From Tribonema minus (lineage: Eukaryota > Sar > Xanthophyceae > Tribonematales > Tribonemataceae), in the NCBI GenBank assembly GCA_017506865.1, contig JAFCMP010000323.1, forward strand, positions 62,001 to 126,000: a DNA stretch of 64,000 nt. The letters are read 5' to 3'. The first letter of the stretch is position 1, and each line of letters starts with the position of its first letter. The translations under genes and the position numbers were made by a program. Below the pieces are notes generated by a model. It worked only from the letters and a program-made list of their open reading frames with translations, was not told the DNA's origin and did not search any database. Shown in pieces: positions 1-11,200 of the stretch.

Positions 1-394
1 GATGCAGCATCATGGCTTCTTGCTTGAAGTTTGTTGGTCACCCAACAAAGTTTAAAGTTTGTTGGTCACCTGGGTGCGCCAGGTCCAGTAGCAGCCAGCG
101 CGGGGCGACACATAGGCAGCTTTGCGCTTGCCACCGCCAATAGCTGTGGGCGCAGGCGGTGCCGCCGCTGCTGCCGCCGCCACTGCTGCCGCTGCTGCCG
201 CCGCCGCTGCTGCCGATGCCGCTGCTGCTGCTGCTGCAGCCGCTGCTGCTGTTGCCGCCGCTGCTGCTGCCCCTGCTGATGCTGCCGTTAGCACAGCTGC
301 GTGGGACTGCCTCTGCAACTGCAAGGTATCCCCTTAGCCACCACTACCTCTTCTGCCCCGCCGCAATCGCTGTCGATGCAGCAGCAACCACTGT

Positions 395-440
<46 letters not shown>

Positions 441-1489
441 GCCGCCGCCACCATCGTCGCTGGTGGTGCTGGTGGCCGCCCCCTATCGCAGGTTGTGCAT
501 TAACTACGATCAGCATTGCTGTACAGGGCGTTGCTGGTATGAGCGCGCGCCGCATCAGCGGAGCACACTGAATCTCCACCGCGGTGCGTTGATGGTCAGC
601 TGATCAGCGCAGAAACCGGAAGCGCGGCTTGTGCGCTCAGCAGCGGATGTTCTGGCACGCCTGCTGTCACAGTGCGGCTGGGCCTCGCAGCCAATTAACA
701 GGCGTGCCACGACGGAGCATGCGCAGTGCGCTTGCAGGAGGTTACCAGCACTTTAATCAGCCAGCATCAGCTGCAGCATGATCACAAGCCCCTGTGTTCA
801 AGTTGCTTATGTGCGCTTATCAGGTGCCCAAGGTCTTGTGCCAGCTAGAACTTGCTTGATGGCTCCTTACTTGGCACAGACAGTCTCTTTACATGAGGGT
901 GAAGCCGCTTTTTTATTGGCACACACACCACTATACTGATAATGAACAAGTGGAATAATTGCAGGGTTTTTGGCATAATTGCAGGGTTTTTGTCATGCTT
1001 GGTTGTCTGACATGCCATGTCTGCTTTGCTCCATGCTGCAACTGCCAAAAAAATGTGCAACATTGCGATGGCGTAGCAACTGAAAAGCCAAGTCTTCAAC
1101 TGAAGTTCACGCCTGATTCAACAGCCGCTGCAAGCTGCTTGTGTACCACTGCAAGGAAATGCATGCTCCTTGCCCCTGCTGCTCGTTTGTTCCCCTCCTT
1201 GGCCCTCCTTATCATCCTATCTTTATTTGTCCTTCTCCCTTTCTTTTCCCCCTTCTGAATTTATTCACAAATATTCTGCCCTGCTTTATATGGGAAATTT
1301 GCCTGAATTCATGAAGTTCCTGTAGGGGCCGAGTTATGACTCTTTAGGTCTCCGTTTCACATCGAAGACGTCTACTTTCTGAACTAGAACCCTGTTCCTC
1401 ATGCTGTTTGGTGCATTGTACATGTCACAATGTTAGGTACTAATGATGACGCAACAGATGTCCAGAAAACCAGTTGCGAGATGCTGTGG
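1..1489. other. Left flank, triplet-repeat rich, no recognised gene
   Basis: About positions 140-470 are built of GCC/GCT/CTG triplets, including a pure CTG run near 397-440. These give long poly-Ala or poly-Gln readings in several frames on both strands, so none can be taken as a gene on that basis. Around 955-995 a short phrase (gcagggtttttg) is repeated in tandem. The rest, up to the retrotransposon target site, shows no ORF resembling a known family. It could hold an exon of a gene lying to the left, but nothing in the sequence proves it. Confidence 0.5.
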
Positions 1490-1494
1490 GTAAT
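1490..1494. repeat. Target site duplication, left copy (GTAAT)
   Basis: GTAAT directly abuts the outer end of the left LTR, and the same five bases follow the right LTR at 13937-13941. Ty3/gypsy integrases typically make five-base duplications, so this fixes the element ends. Confidence 0.85.
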
Positions 1495-1903
1495 TACACA
1501 AGCTGGTACTATATAGAGTATCATTCTGTGAATGGTCTGCAAGGTACGGTCTTACTTTGGGTTGTTGTTGTTGGGCTGCTTCAGTAGAAGGCTCCTGCAT
1601 TGCTGGTTGGTGGTCTTGGTTCGTCTCTGCTGCCTGTTTATTTGGGTTATAATCCCCTCATCAAAGGTCAGCACTCAACTTCAACAGTTGAGCACTGCGC
1701 CTATGTCCAAGGGACCCCAGGCCTTGTGAGACAGCAACCAAGGTCCAACTTTATTGATTTACAGCAACTACAGACCTTATTACATCATATAGCAGACAAT
1801 TAGGACAATTCCACATGATAAGTATATTGAGACATAGAACTGTGCGGCAGTACTGAGAACGTTCCCCATGGACTGTTCCCAAACTACGCATCTAACCGTG
1901 ACA
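1495..1903 (-). repeat. 3' LTR of the retrotransposon
   Basis: This 409-bp block is repeated at 13528-13936. Read on the plus strand it starts TACACAAG, against TGCACAAG in the other copy, so the canonical TG end has mutated here. It ends GTGACA. Two further differences occur at about 1599 and 1637. It contains the promoter and polyadenylation region by analogy with other LTRs, but I see no clear motif for either. Confidence 0.95.
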
Positions 1904-1915
1904 ACTCCCCCTTTT
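1904..1915 (-). other. Polypurine tract
   Basis: On the minus strand the bases next to the 3' LTR read AAAAGGGGGAGT and are followed by the LTR start TGTCAC. This is the expected position and composition for the primer of plus-strand DNA synthesis. Confidence 0.8.
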
Positions 1916-2241
1916 CAGGCTCTGTGCACTAGAGCGAAGCGCGTCTATGCACTGAGCACACTTGGCAGGGATCAACGCTGACCAGTGATTAAACAACGGT
2001 TAGAAATGTAAACGTAATTCTGCTTTGACCAATTGTCACCCTCAACTCATATGAACAGGCTGCTACCCAAAATGTGATCGGTCCTTCATTTTGGCAGGGT
2101 CACAAGGGGGCCTTGCAGTATGAGTACGCGTGCCGTACTTGCTGCTCTCGGGCACAAGTCCTGGTCTCACGCGACGCATCTTCAAAGTTGTAACATGTGT
2201 TCATCGGAGCGATGCAACAGCATGCTACTGCAACAGTCACT

Positions 2242-5200
2242 TCAAGTGATGAGCTGTGTCTCAGTCTCATCTTCAACTTCAATGTCAATGACCTCTTGGG
2301 CAGCACCTGTGCTCCCAACGGTGGTCAGCAATAAATTCCAGCTCGACATGGGGCAGCTGCCCGCCTCAGCGGAGCTGGCCGCAACGTAGTAGTCAGGCCT
2401 CAGCTTGACCGTAGTCAACTGCTGAGCCGGCATGCCATTGAAGCGAATTCGAAACGTGAACTTGCTGGCGCGGGGCATGAATTCAACCAGCTCTCCGCGG
2501 CTCCAGCCCGTTCCCATCCTGACACGTACAATTTGGCCAGTATACGCGGCGCCAAAGTCATGTGGCATGACTGGGCACAGGGTCTGCTCAATGACTGGGT
2601 TTGTGGCTGTGCTGCCCAGAGCGGTGGCGCGCGCGCGCACTGACTCTGCTAAGGCAATGGCACCCAAAAGCTGCTTCTTTGTGAAGTCCTCCCAGTCACT
2701 GTCTTCATAGCGTACACGCCAGTATGGCGCGGCGTACCCTGCCACTGATCCCCATATGTATGTCACATGTTGCAGCAGGCTCTCACGGTGCTCGCGCACG
2801 ACTTGAGTGCCCATTGGAATCAGTGTCAGCGCAGCATCCTTGGTCATTACCCGTCGGTCCTCTCGTGGAGTACGTTGGGCATAATCTGGCATGTCATCAG
2901 CCCGGCGCAGCTCATAGAGCGCGTGAAACACATCCAGCGTCCAGGGCATGATCAACTCGAGCGCCTCGTCTTCAGTTTTCCACCCGCTAAGGGATCCATC
3001 TCTGGTCACCCAGCGGTAGTCCCACGAGCCATTGGCATTCGCGCGGCGGTCCGCCAGGCGGTACAACCACTCGTTGAGCGGGACATCTTTCAGTTGCTCC
3101 TCAGTGAGCATCGCGTGGGGGTCAGTGGCCTCCAGGTGCTCTGGGCGCAAGTGAAACGGCTTCATATTCATCACATGTGCACGGGTGCGGCGAATGCGTC
3201 TGCCCATCATGCGACAGGAGAACGACAGGCCTTGGTCACCGGCGTCAGTGATCACCACCCAGGGGCCCAGAAACTTGGGGTCAAGCTTCTTTGAGCGGCC
3301 CTTCTCATTGGCCTTTCGTATCATGACCAAGTCCCCAACTTGCACGCGCAGCGCGCGCTTGACGGCCTCATTGTGGCGTGACACTCTTTCTGCCTTGCGC
3401 TCAAAAGCGTCGTGGGCAACCTGGTGCGCTAAGCGCAGATTTGAGATTCTGCGCTCAATCTCCGCGTTGAGCTCACTCGGGCGGTCATCTTGCATGAAAG
3501 CGTCGTATGGCAGTGACGCTTCGCGACCATACATGCAAAAGAAGGGTGTGAGACCCGTCCCCTCGCGTGGTGTACTGCGCAATGCGTACTGTATGGCTTC
3601 AACACCCTCGTGCCAGTTGTCTTGCTTGACATTCACCCAAGCCGTCAGAGCTGCCATGATTCTCTCATTCATGCGCTCAGCCACTCCATTTGACTGGGGG
3701 TGGTAGGCACTGGTGTCAATCTTCTTCACCTTGAAGATCGTGACCAAATCGGCCACAACCGCATTCAAGAATTCTTTTCCTTGGTCTGAGACCAGTTCTT
3801 CAAACAGCGCACCCATCTCCAAGAACACTTTGAACAAGAAGCGGGCAACTGTCTTGCAAGTTTTGTCTTTGATAGGGCACATCCACACAAAGCCGCTGAG
3901 GCTATCCACCACCGTAATGAGGCCTACATGTCCCTCGCTGGACTTAATAGAGGCCATGGTGATGTCAGTGTGCGCGCGTTGGAGTAAGCGCGTGGGGGGC
4001 ACCAGCATTTGCTTGGCCTTGCCAGTCCCAGCCTTTTTACGCTCCAAGCACGCGGTGCAGCTAATCACGTATGCGCGTATGTCCTGGTTCATTTTGGGCC
4101 AAAACCAGCGCTCAAATATGCGCAGTTGAGTGGCGCCAACGCCAGCATGGCTCGCTGTGGCATCATCATGGCCCAACCTCAAGACTAGGGCGCGCAGGCT
4201 GTTGGGCACTACCCACTGCTTCAGCACCTGGCCACGCTTTGGGTGACTAGTGGCAAAGTGTACAAGTAGGCCATCATCTTCTTGATTGTACCATTCCTGA
4301 TTTGTCATCAGGTGCAATGCCAGCTCGCTATCCTGGGGGAGTGCACCTCCTAGGACCACGCGCAGCACGGCAGCGCAGAATGGATCGGTCTGTTGCACTT
4401 CAATCACTGCCTCCCTGCTCAGCATAGCTGGCGTAGGCATGGTCTGGCCTGCGATCACCTCTTGTACGAGGGCTGGCGCGGGCCTCGGTATCTTGCGCTT
4501 CTTGCTGCGGTCTGACGGCTCTGCGTCAGCGCTCATTGCGTCAGCAAGCTGAGCGCTGCCAGGGGTGGCGGCCTCAGGCTGAGCGCTGCTAGCAGCTGTG
4601 CGCGCTTTCTTTGCTGCCCTCTGTCTGGCTACACTGGGCTGGCCGGCACTGCCGTCATGAGACGTGCTTCTAGCCTCGTCCATGCACGCGTTGGCATACA
4701 TACACATGGTAGCAGGTGTGAGTAGTGCTAGAGATGGGGTTCCCCCGTCATCTTGTCGCAAAGTCTCATCAAACGTTTCGTCCAGCAGTTCAATTGTTTC
4801 TTTGACTGAAAGCTTTGCAAGGCGCGCTGCAAGGCTGTTGTGCTCGCTGGCGCTTGCAATAGCTAGCTCGTTGAAGTCAAAAGGCACGCCGTACTCAGTG
4901 CTCACCATGCGTCCTCGGAAGGCCGAAACCTTGACCGAAAGCTGCTTGGGGAGTTCGTCCGTGAACGTAACCCCCGAGGGTGGCGCCTCGTAGCATGGTA
5001 TGGCATCTGACCATTGCTCGTCGGCATGATCATACAGGCGTGGCGTATCAAGCTCTGATTGCATAGGCAGCCGTGATGGGCCATCAGCATTTGAATTTGC
5101 GAGGCCCGGGCGGTGCTGCACTGAGATGTCATACTCAAGCAGCCGCATTGCCCAGCGCATGAGCTTTCCACTGTTGTCTTGCAATGTCAAGAGCCAGCGT

Positions 5201-8200
5201 AATGCTGCAGCATCTGTGACCACTGTGATGGGCATACCCCACACATATGGGCGGTAGTGGTTCAGGGACAAGACAACTGCTAGGCATTCCAGAGCAGTGG
5301 CCCCCAGCTTTGCATCTTGTACGGAGTTAATTTTTGAAAAATAACCCACAACCACCTCCTTTACCTCCTCCCCTTCAACAGTGCGCCGGCGTCCCGGTGC
5401 GGGACCCGGTGCAGCTTCATTCCCTGCCAACCGCTTTACAGGCTTGAATTGTGTCAGTATGCCGCTGCATGCGGTTTGTGACGCATCAGTGTACAGTACA
5501 AACGGCAAGTTGAAGTCTGGGTGGGCTATTAGCTCCGCAGAGCACATGGCTGCTTTCAAGCCATCATATGCTTTTTGTCTGCGCGCATCCCAAATCATAT
5601 CTGCATTCGTCTTGGTGCATTCAACTAGCGGTGCAGCAAGTGCTGCAAAGTCGCGCACATACCGGCGGTAGTAGTTGAAGCAGCCCAGCACTGTCTGCAC
5701 CAGTTTCTTGTCAGCCTTCCCATTTTTAGTGGGGTTGCTCATGTCCATCATCGCTTTCAATTTCTCAGGGTCTGGGCGTAAGCCATTGGCCCCCACAATG
5801 TGTCCCAAGAACTTAATTTCATTCTTGAAGAGGAGACACTTGTGCCTGGCCACACTCATGCCACCATTCTTGATGCGCCTTAGCACTTCACGAATGTGGG
5901 CAATGTGTTCCTCAATTGTGTGATCATATATCAATACATCGTCGATGTAGACCGATGCGTAGCTGCTCAATGTCTCCTCACCCAGTACGTCATGCATCAG
6001 TCTGGTGAACTGTGCAGGCAAGTTCACCAGTCCAAATGGTGCCACGGTGTACTGCCACAGACCTCCATCAGGTGTTCTGAATGCGGTCTTTTCCTTGTCA
6101 CATCCTCTGATTGGCACTTGATGATAGGCGCCAGCCATATCCATGGAGGATATGTATTTGGCCCCCTTCATTTTGTGTATCACATCGTCTATGTTGCCAA
6201 TGCCTCGGCAGTCGCGCTTGGTGACCGCATTCAGCCTTCGAAAGTCCACACAGAAGCGGATCTTGTCACCTTGCCTGGCTAAGACAGGATTGCATGCCCA
6301 AGGGCCCGAGGAGGGCTCGACTTGGTTGCGCACCGCCATGGCGCGCACATGATCCATGATGTACTCTGCTTCTTTCTGTGCCCACCTTCTTGCCTTTTCA
6401 GCAATGGGCATGGCATCACCAGTGTCAATTTCGAACTCCGCCAGGTTTGTAACTGTGGGATTCTTGGGGTCCTTGGCAAAGACAGTGGAGTGCTCCAGTA
6501 TCACATCCATAAGGTGGTCGGCGTAGGTGCGACCATCTTTTGCAATACCGTACAGCTCGCCAGTCTTTGGCAGCATTTCTCGGAGTTCTTCTTCCGTGCA
6601 CGCTTCTTGAGTGGTCCGGGTAGTTGGGACTGACTCTCGAGCACTTGCAGTGGCCGATGCAACGGGGCACGCGTTCTCATCTTTACCTCCAGCGGAGTTG
6701 GCTGCGACAGCCTGAGTCCGCAAGGTATGAAGTGCGCGCAGCGACGCCATTCTGAAGACTGGGTCAGGGTGCAGCTCAGAACTAGCTTCTAATAGCTTGT
6801 CCATCAGCAGCGGCTCCGTGACGTCATCAAATTCTATGATGTCTTCCTTATCAGCAGGTGTCAGCTCCCCTAACAAGGTGCTTCTGGGTACCACAACAGG
6901 CAGGTGCGAGTGGTTCACCAGGCGTACTTGCATAGTACAGCAGGGTACTTGCATAGTACAGCAGGGCCTAGCGATCACCATACTCTTAGCCACTTTAACA
7001 CCGCGGTCGCCTAGGGCGAGCAGTGTCTGTGTGTCAATGGGGCGAATCACAGCTTCAAAAGGCTGTACCCCCATGATGGGGGGGAAGGGTGCAACTTCAA
7101 CATCAGTAGTCGAATTGGGGGGCAGTAGCACGTCTTCTGTCATACTCACTGCGCGGCGCGCCGGTGGTGGGCCACTGGCTTCGCCCACTAGCAGTGTCTG
7201 CATGGTCTGCACTGAGCTGACCTTCTGGTGGCCTTCAGCGTCGGTGCGTTCCCTCATGCGCAGCGTAGGGCCTTTGGCGCCTAGCGGGGCATACGTCATC
7301 TCGGCGTAGTTAAATGTTGAGTGGTACATGCCAAAGAAGTCACCACCAACAATGGCGGGAATCTCAAGATTCACAACATAAAACTTGTGCTGTACGAGGA
7401 AGTCTCCAAACCGCAGAGTGGAGTGGAATACACCCTGTATCTTGACTAGCGTAGAATCGTCAGCAAGTTCAATGACCGTGTGGTCCCCCTTTTCAAGTGG
7501 GCCTACTGCTCCCGAAGCAATAGCATTCGCTTGTGTCATTGACATTATTGAAGTTTCTGAGCCGCTGTCCAGCAGGGCTTTAAACTCAACTTCCTTCAAT
7601 GCCCGATGGCCATGTTTATGGGTGCGTGCAATCAGCGTACCAAACCGCTGTTTGCTGGGCTTTCCAGTAGGCTGCATCACACGTTCGTAGGCACGTCCAG
7701 GCTCATTGGGAGCGGACACGCGGGCAATTGCGGGCAATTCAAACTGTGTAGCGCCTTTCTGCGATGAGCGCTGCGGCTCATTGGGCATAAATGCGCGCAA
7801 CGCCACTTGTAGTTCCTTTACTGCGGGCAATTCAGTGTGTGTAGCACCTTCATGCGATGAGCGCTGCGGCTCATTAGGCATGGGCGCTTCATGCGATGAG
7901 CGCTGTGGCTCATGAGGCATGGGTGCGCGCAATGCGGCAGGCAGTTCCCCTGCGGTGTTTGTTGCGTCAGTGGGCAGCACAGAGTGCTGGTTGCGCGCGC
8001 GCTGCACCGACTCGAGCTCTCTCAGTACGGCGGCCATAGCGCTAACCCTAGCACTGCCTAACCCTAGTTGGCGTGCCAGCTCAAGTGGGGTTGGGCTGGT
8101 CAGGTCGTCGGTATCTAGGTCATGCGAGTCAGCCCTGTCAGAGTCAGAGTCATTGTCTGAGTCCTCCACGAGCTCTGGCACGTCACCAGCTTCAGACTCA

Positions 8201-11200
8201 TCATCAGAGTCCACAAGGTCTGGTAAGTCATCCATTTCGGGGTCATACGTGGGGGGCTGGTAGTCCCACCGCTCAGTCTCAAACTGCGCAAGTTGCAGTC
8301 GCGAAATGCGAACTGACTGGGGGTTTTCAGCGACGTGCATGTGCTTGCCTTGACTCACTGCCATCCATTCGGGCGGGGGTGCAGTGCAGTCGTGGTCTAC
8401 GCGGTGGCCTCTTGGGTTCAAGCACTCATGCTCAGCAACCGGGGGCAAGTCAAATACACCAGATCCCAGCAGCGCTACGCCAAGGTGGAATGCCATGCGA
8501 GGCATAACCATGTTGACAAGCCACAACTTCAAATCTTCAACCCTGGCACATGTTGGCAATGGCTTTGTGAAGGTGAGCAATACAGCAAGCTCCTTCAGCG
8601 ACAGCACGCGCGCGGCATCCACTGGACCAGCATCAAGTACACAGGGCACATGAGCCAGCAGGTCCCGTGGGGGCTTCCCTGGGTGTCTACGCACAGGGCT
8701 GGGCATGCAATCATCAGCGTGAAACACGGCCTTGAAACCCCTCGCACGGGGCTTCCAAAAGAATGTTGTCTCAGGGCAGCGCAAAAACGCACGCACAGAG
8801 GTCTGCGGACTGGCACGTTCAATTGTATTTAAAAGGGCGCCAAAACGGTCGAGCGCTGCCCCAACAGAGGGGCCGGTGCGCACAACCAGGACAAAAACTC
8901 GGCGACGGTGGCAAGGCACACCGAAGTCCGATCCCTTGAGCTTGGAAACGTACACGCAATAACCGTGCGTCAGCAGCTGCGCCTGCGCCTGGCTCCAAAT
9001 CTTGGAGCTGAGCATGGCGACGACGTTCTCAATCAACACGCAGCGCAGCTTGGCCCTGATAATAAGCTGCGCGGCGAGTAATGTCACTTGGGCGGCTTCG
9101 CCCTCCATCTGCAAACCGTTTGCAAAGTCGGTGCAAGGGGGGGAGATAGTGGTCAGGTCAGGATCCAATGTCACCAGTGCCTTGGTAACGGCAGGATCGC
9201 TAAGACATGACTGCATGACACTATCAACTTCAGGGTGAAGAGAGCTGTAGGCTGCGCAAACGCGGCTACACTTGTCAACGGCAAGTGCAGTTTTAACCGC
9301 GAGCCCAGCTCTTCCTACCTGTTCTAGTCCTTCGTCCCAGCCTCCAAGGCCGCAGCAGAGTGATGCGTGGACGACTAACCGCGCAGTCCCAAGCGCCGTC
9401 TCAACGGTCTGGGGTCTCTGTGGAGCACGGTCACCAACAGGCACGACAACAGGTGCTGCAGTCAGCGAAACTGCAAGATTGTCGGCGCTCATGGTGGCGT
9501 TTTGGGCAGCCTCTACAGTGGGCATACCTGAAGCATCATCAACAGCTGATGGCACAACTGCATCTACCCCGCCTGGGGCAACGCACGTGTCAAGCATTTC
9601 AACATCGGCAATATTGGGGGGAGAGGCTAGTGCACCATGTACTAGCGCGTCCCTAGGCATGCGTTCATCACCTACAGGTGCAGCAGCGCTCAACGGAGGT
9701 GCTGTAGCCGCAGGGGCAATCAGTGCAGCAAGCAACACGCGTATGTCAGGCACGCATACTGGCGTGTCAGCAACTAGGGCAGGTGCTGCAGTGCCTGCAT
9801 CAAGCGTGTTCTCACATGGGGGCAGGGTCATGATGTACGCCGCCAGCTCGTCACGGCTCAGCTCGCCGATGGGGCGCGCGGCGTTGACGCGCGGCGCCGG
9901 GGCCTGAGGTGCGGGCGCAAGGGGCGCCGGGGCGCGGAACTGCAGCGGCGCCGCGAGGGGGCGCTGCGGCATCGGGCCACCGGAGGGCGCCGCAGGCCGC
10001 ATGCCACGGTTGCGCGCGTCCAGGCGGCCCTGGTGTAAGATAATGGCCGCCTCCGAGCACTCCGGCTGCGCCTTGTGCCAGGCCGGCATGATGCCCGAAG
10101 GTACCCACGACTCGCAGTTGTGGCAGCGCCAGTCGCCGTTCTCGCAGTACCACGAGGGGTCACGGGGGCGCATCGGCAAGCCGTGGGCGTTTGGGGCCTG
10201 AAAGCGGCGGGGCGGCCCCGCCTGCGGCCTGGGGATCGGCGCGGCGGCGGCGGCGGCAGCCGCCGCTGCGGCGGTGGTCGCCGCGGTCTTCTTTGCAGCA
10301 GCTGTCTTGACGGCGCGGCGGCCCTTGCTGGAACGCGCCTTGCGCTTCTTGCTCTGGTTGCGGCGCGTGCCGGATGAGTCGCTGTCGGAGACGCTGGCGT
10401 CAGTCGAGTTGGCGTCGTCTGCTGAGCCCTTGCCGTTCCTGTTGCTCCATAAGCTGTGAGCCTTGCTGGCAAGCACGGAAAGCGCTTCGGCGTACACGTT
10501 GTCAACAGTGATGCTCAGACCCTTGCGCTCAGCGGGGGTTAAGTTCTCGATGAAGCGAGATCGGACGTAGTCCGTGTTGTTCTTGTACCCAGCCGCGCGG
10601 CCGAGGCGCGTCAGTCGCAGGTTGAAGTCACGCGGGTTCTCATCGTGCGCGCGTAAGAGGTTAGCAAATGCGCGCGCGGCATCAGCCTGAGCAGTTGGGT
10701 TATCGAAATGCGCGATTAGAGCTGCACGGCGCTGCGTGTAGTCCATGGCAACCCAGCCAATGACACGGCCACCCACGTCTATCGTGAGAGACGGGGTCAC
10801 CTTGTTCGCCTTTTGCGCCGCCTTAGCCAGGGCCGTGGAGTAAGCGCGTGGGTCAATGCCCGACTCCACCAGCGCCGCGTGCAGGCCGTCCAGGGTGCCG
10901 CCGCATTCGCCCGCCACCCTGGACATAGGGTTCACCAGTCCGAGGTCTTTAGCAGTGGAATAATCACATGGGTTTAGGGGACGAACCACAGCAGGGCCCT
11001 CAGCAATGCTGTCAGCACTCCCACCGCCGTTAATGTCATTGACGCGCGACTCCCCCTTCTTGCGAAGGTGAGCGCGGCCAACAGGCGAGGCCAGCATGGC
11101 AGGCATTTCGTCCTTTGCAAACGCGCGCAGGCGACGCTCGACATCAATTGCATCTGTTGTGTCACGTAGCAGCTGGGCGCGGGCGCGGGCCCTCGTGATC

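Noticed and set aside
52-324. Poly-Ala ORF on the minus strand
   Set aside because: It is a reading of triplet-repeat DNA; other frames on both strands are equally open and equally simple in composition.
334-579. Poly-Gln ORF on the minus strand
   Set aside because: It arises from a CTG run. No flanking sequence resembles a protein family.
2767-3294. Plus-strand ORF opposite the integrase tail
   Set aside because: Shadow of the polyprotein on the other strand; no family resemblance.
9272-9907. 211-codon plus-strand ORF opposite the methyltransferase N-terminal linker
   Set aside because: Low-complexity Ala/Ser/Thr shadow of the polyprotein.
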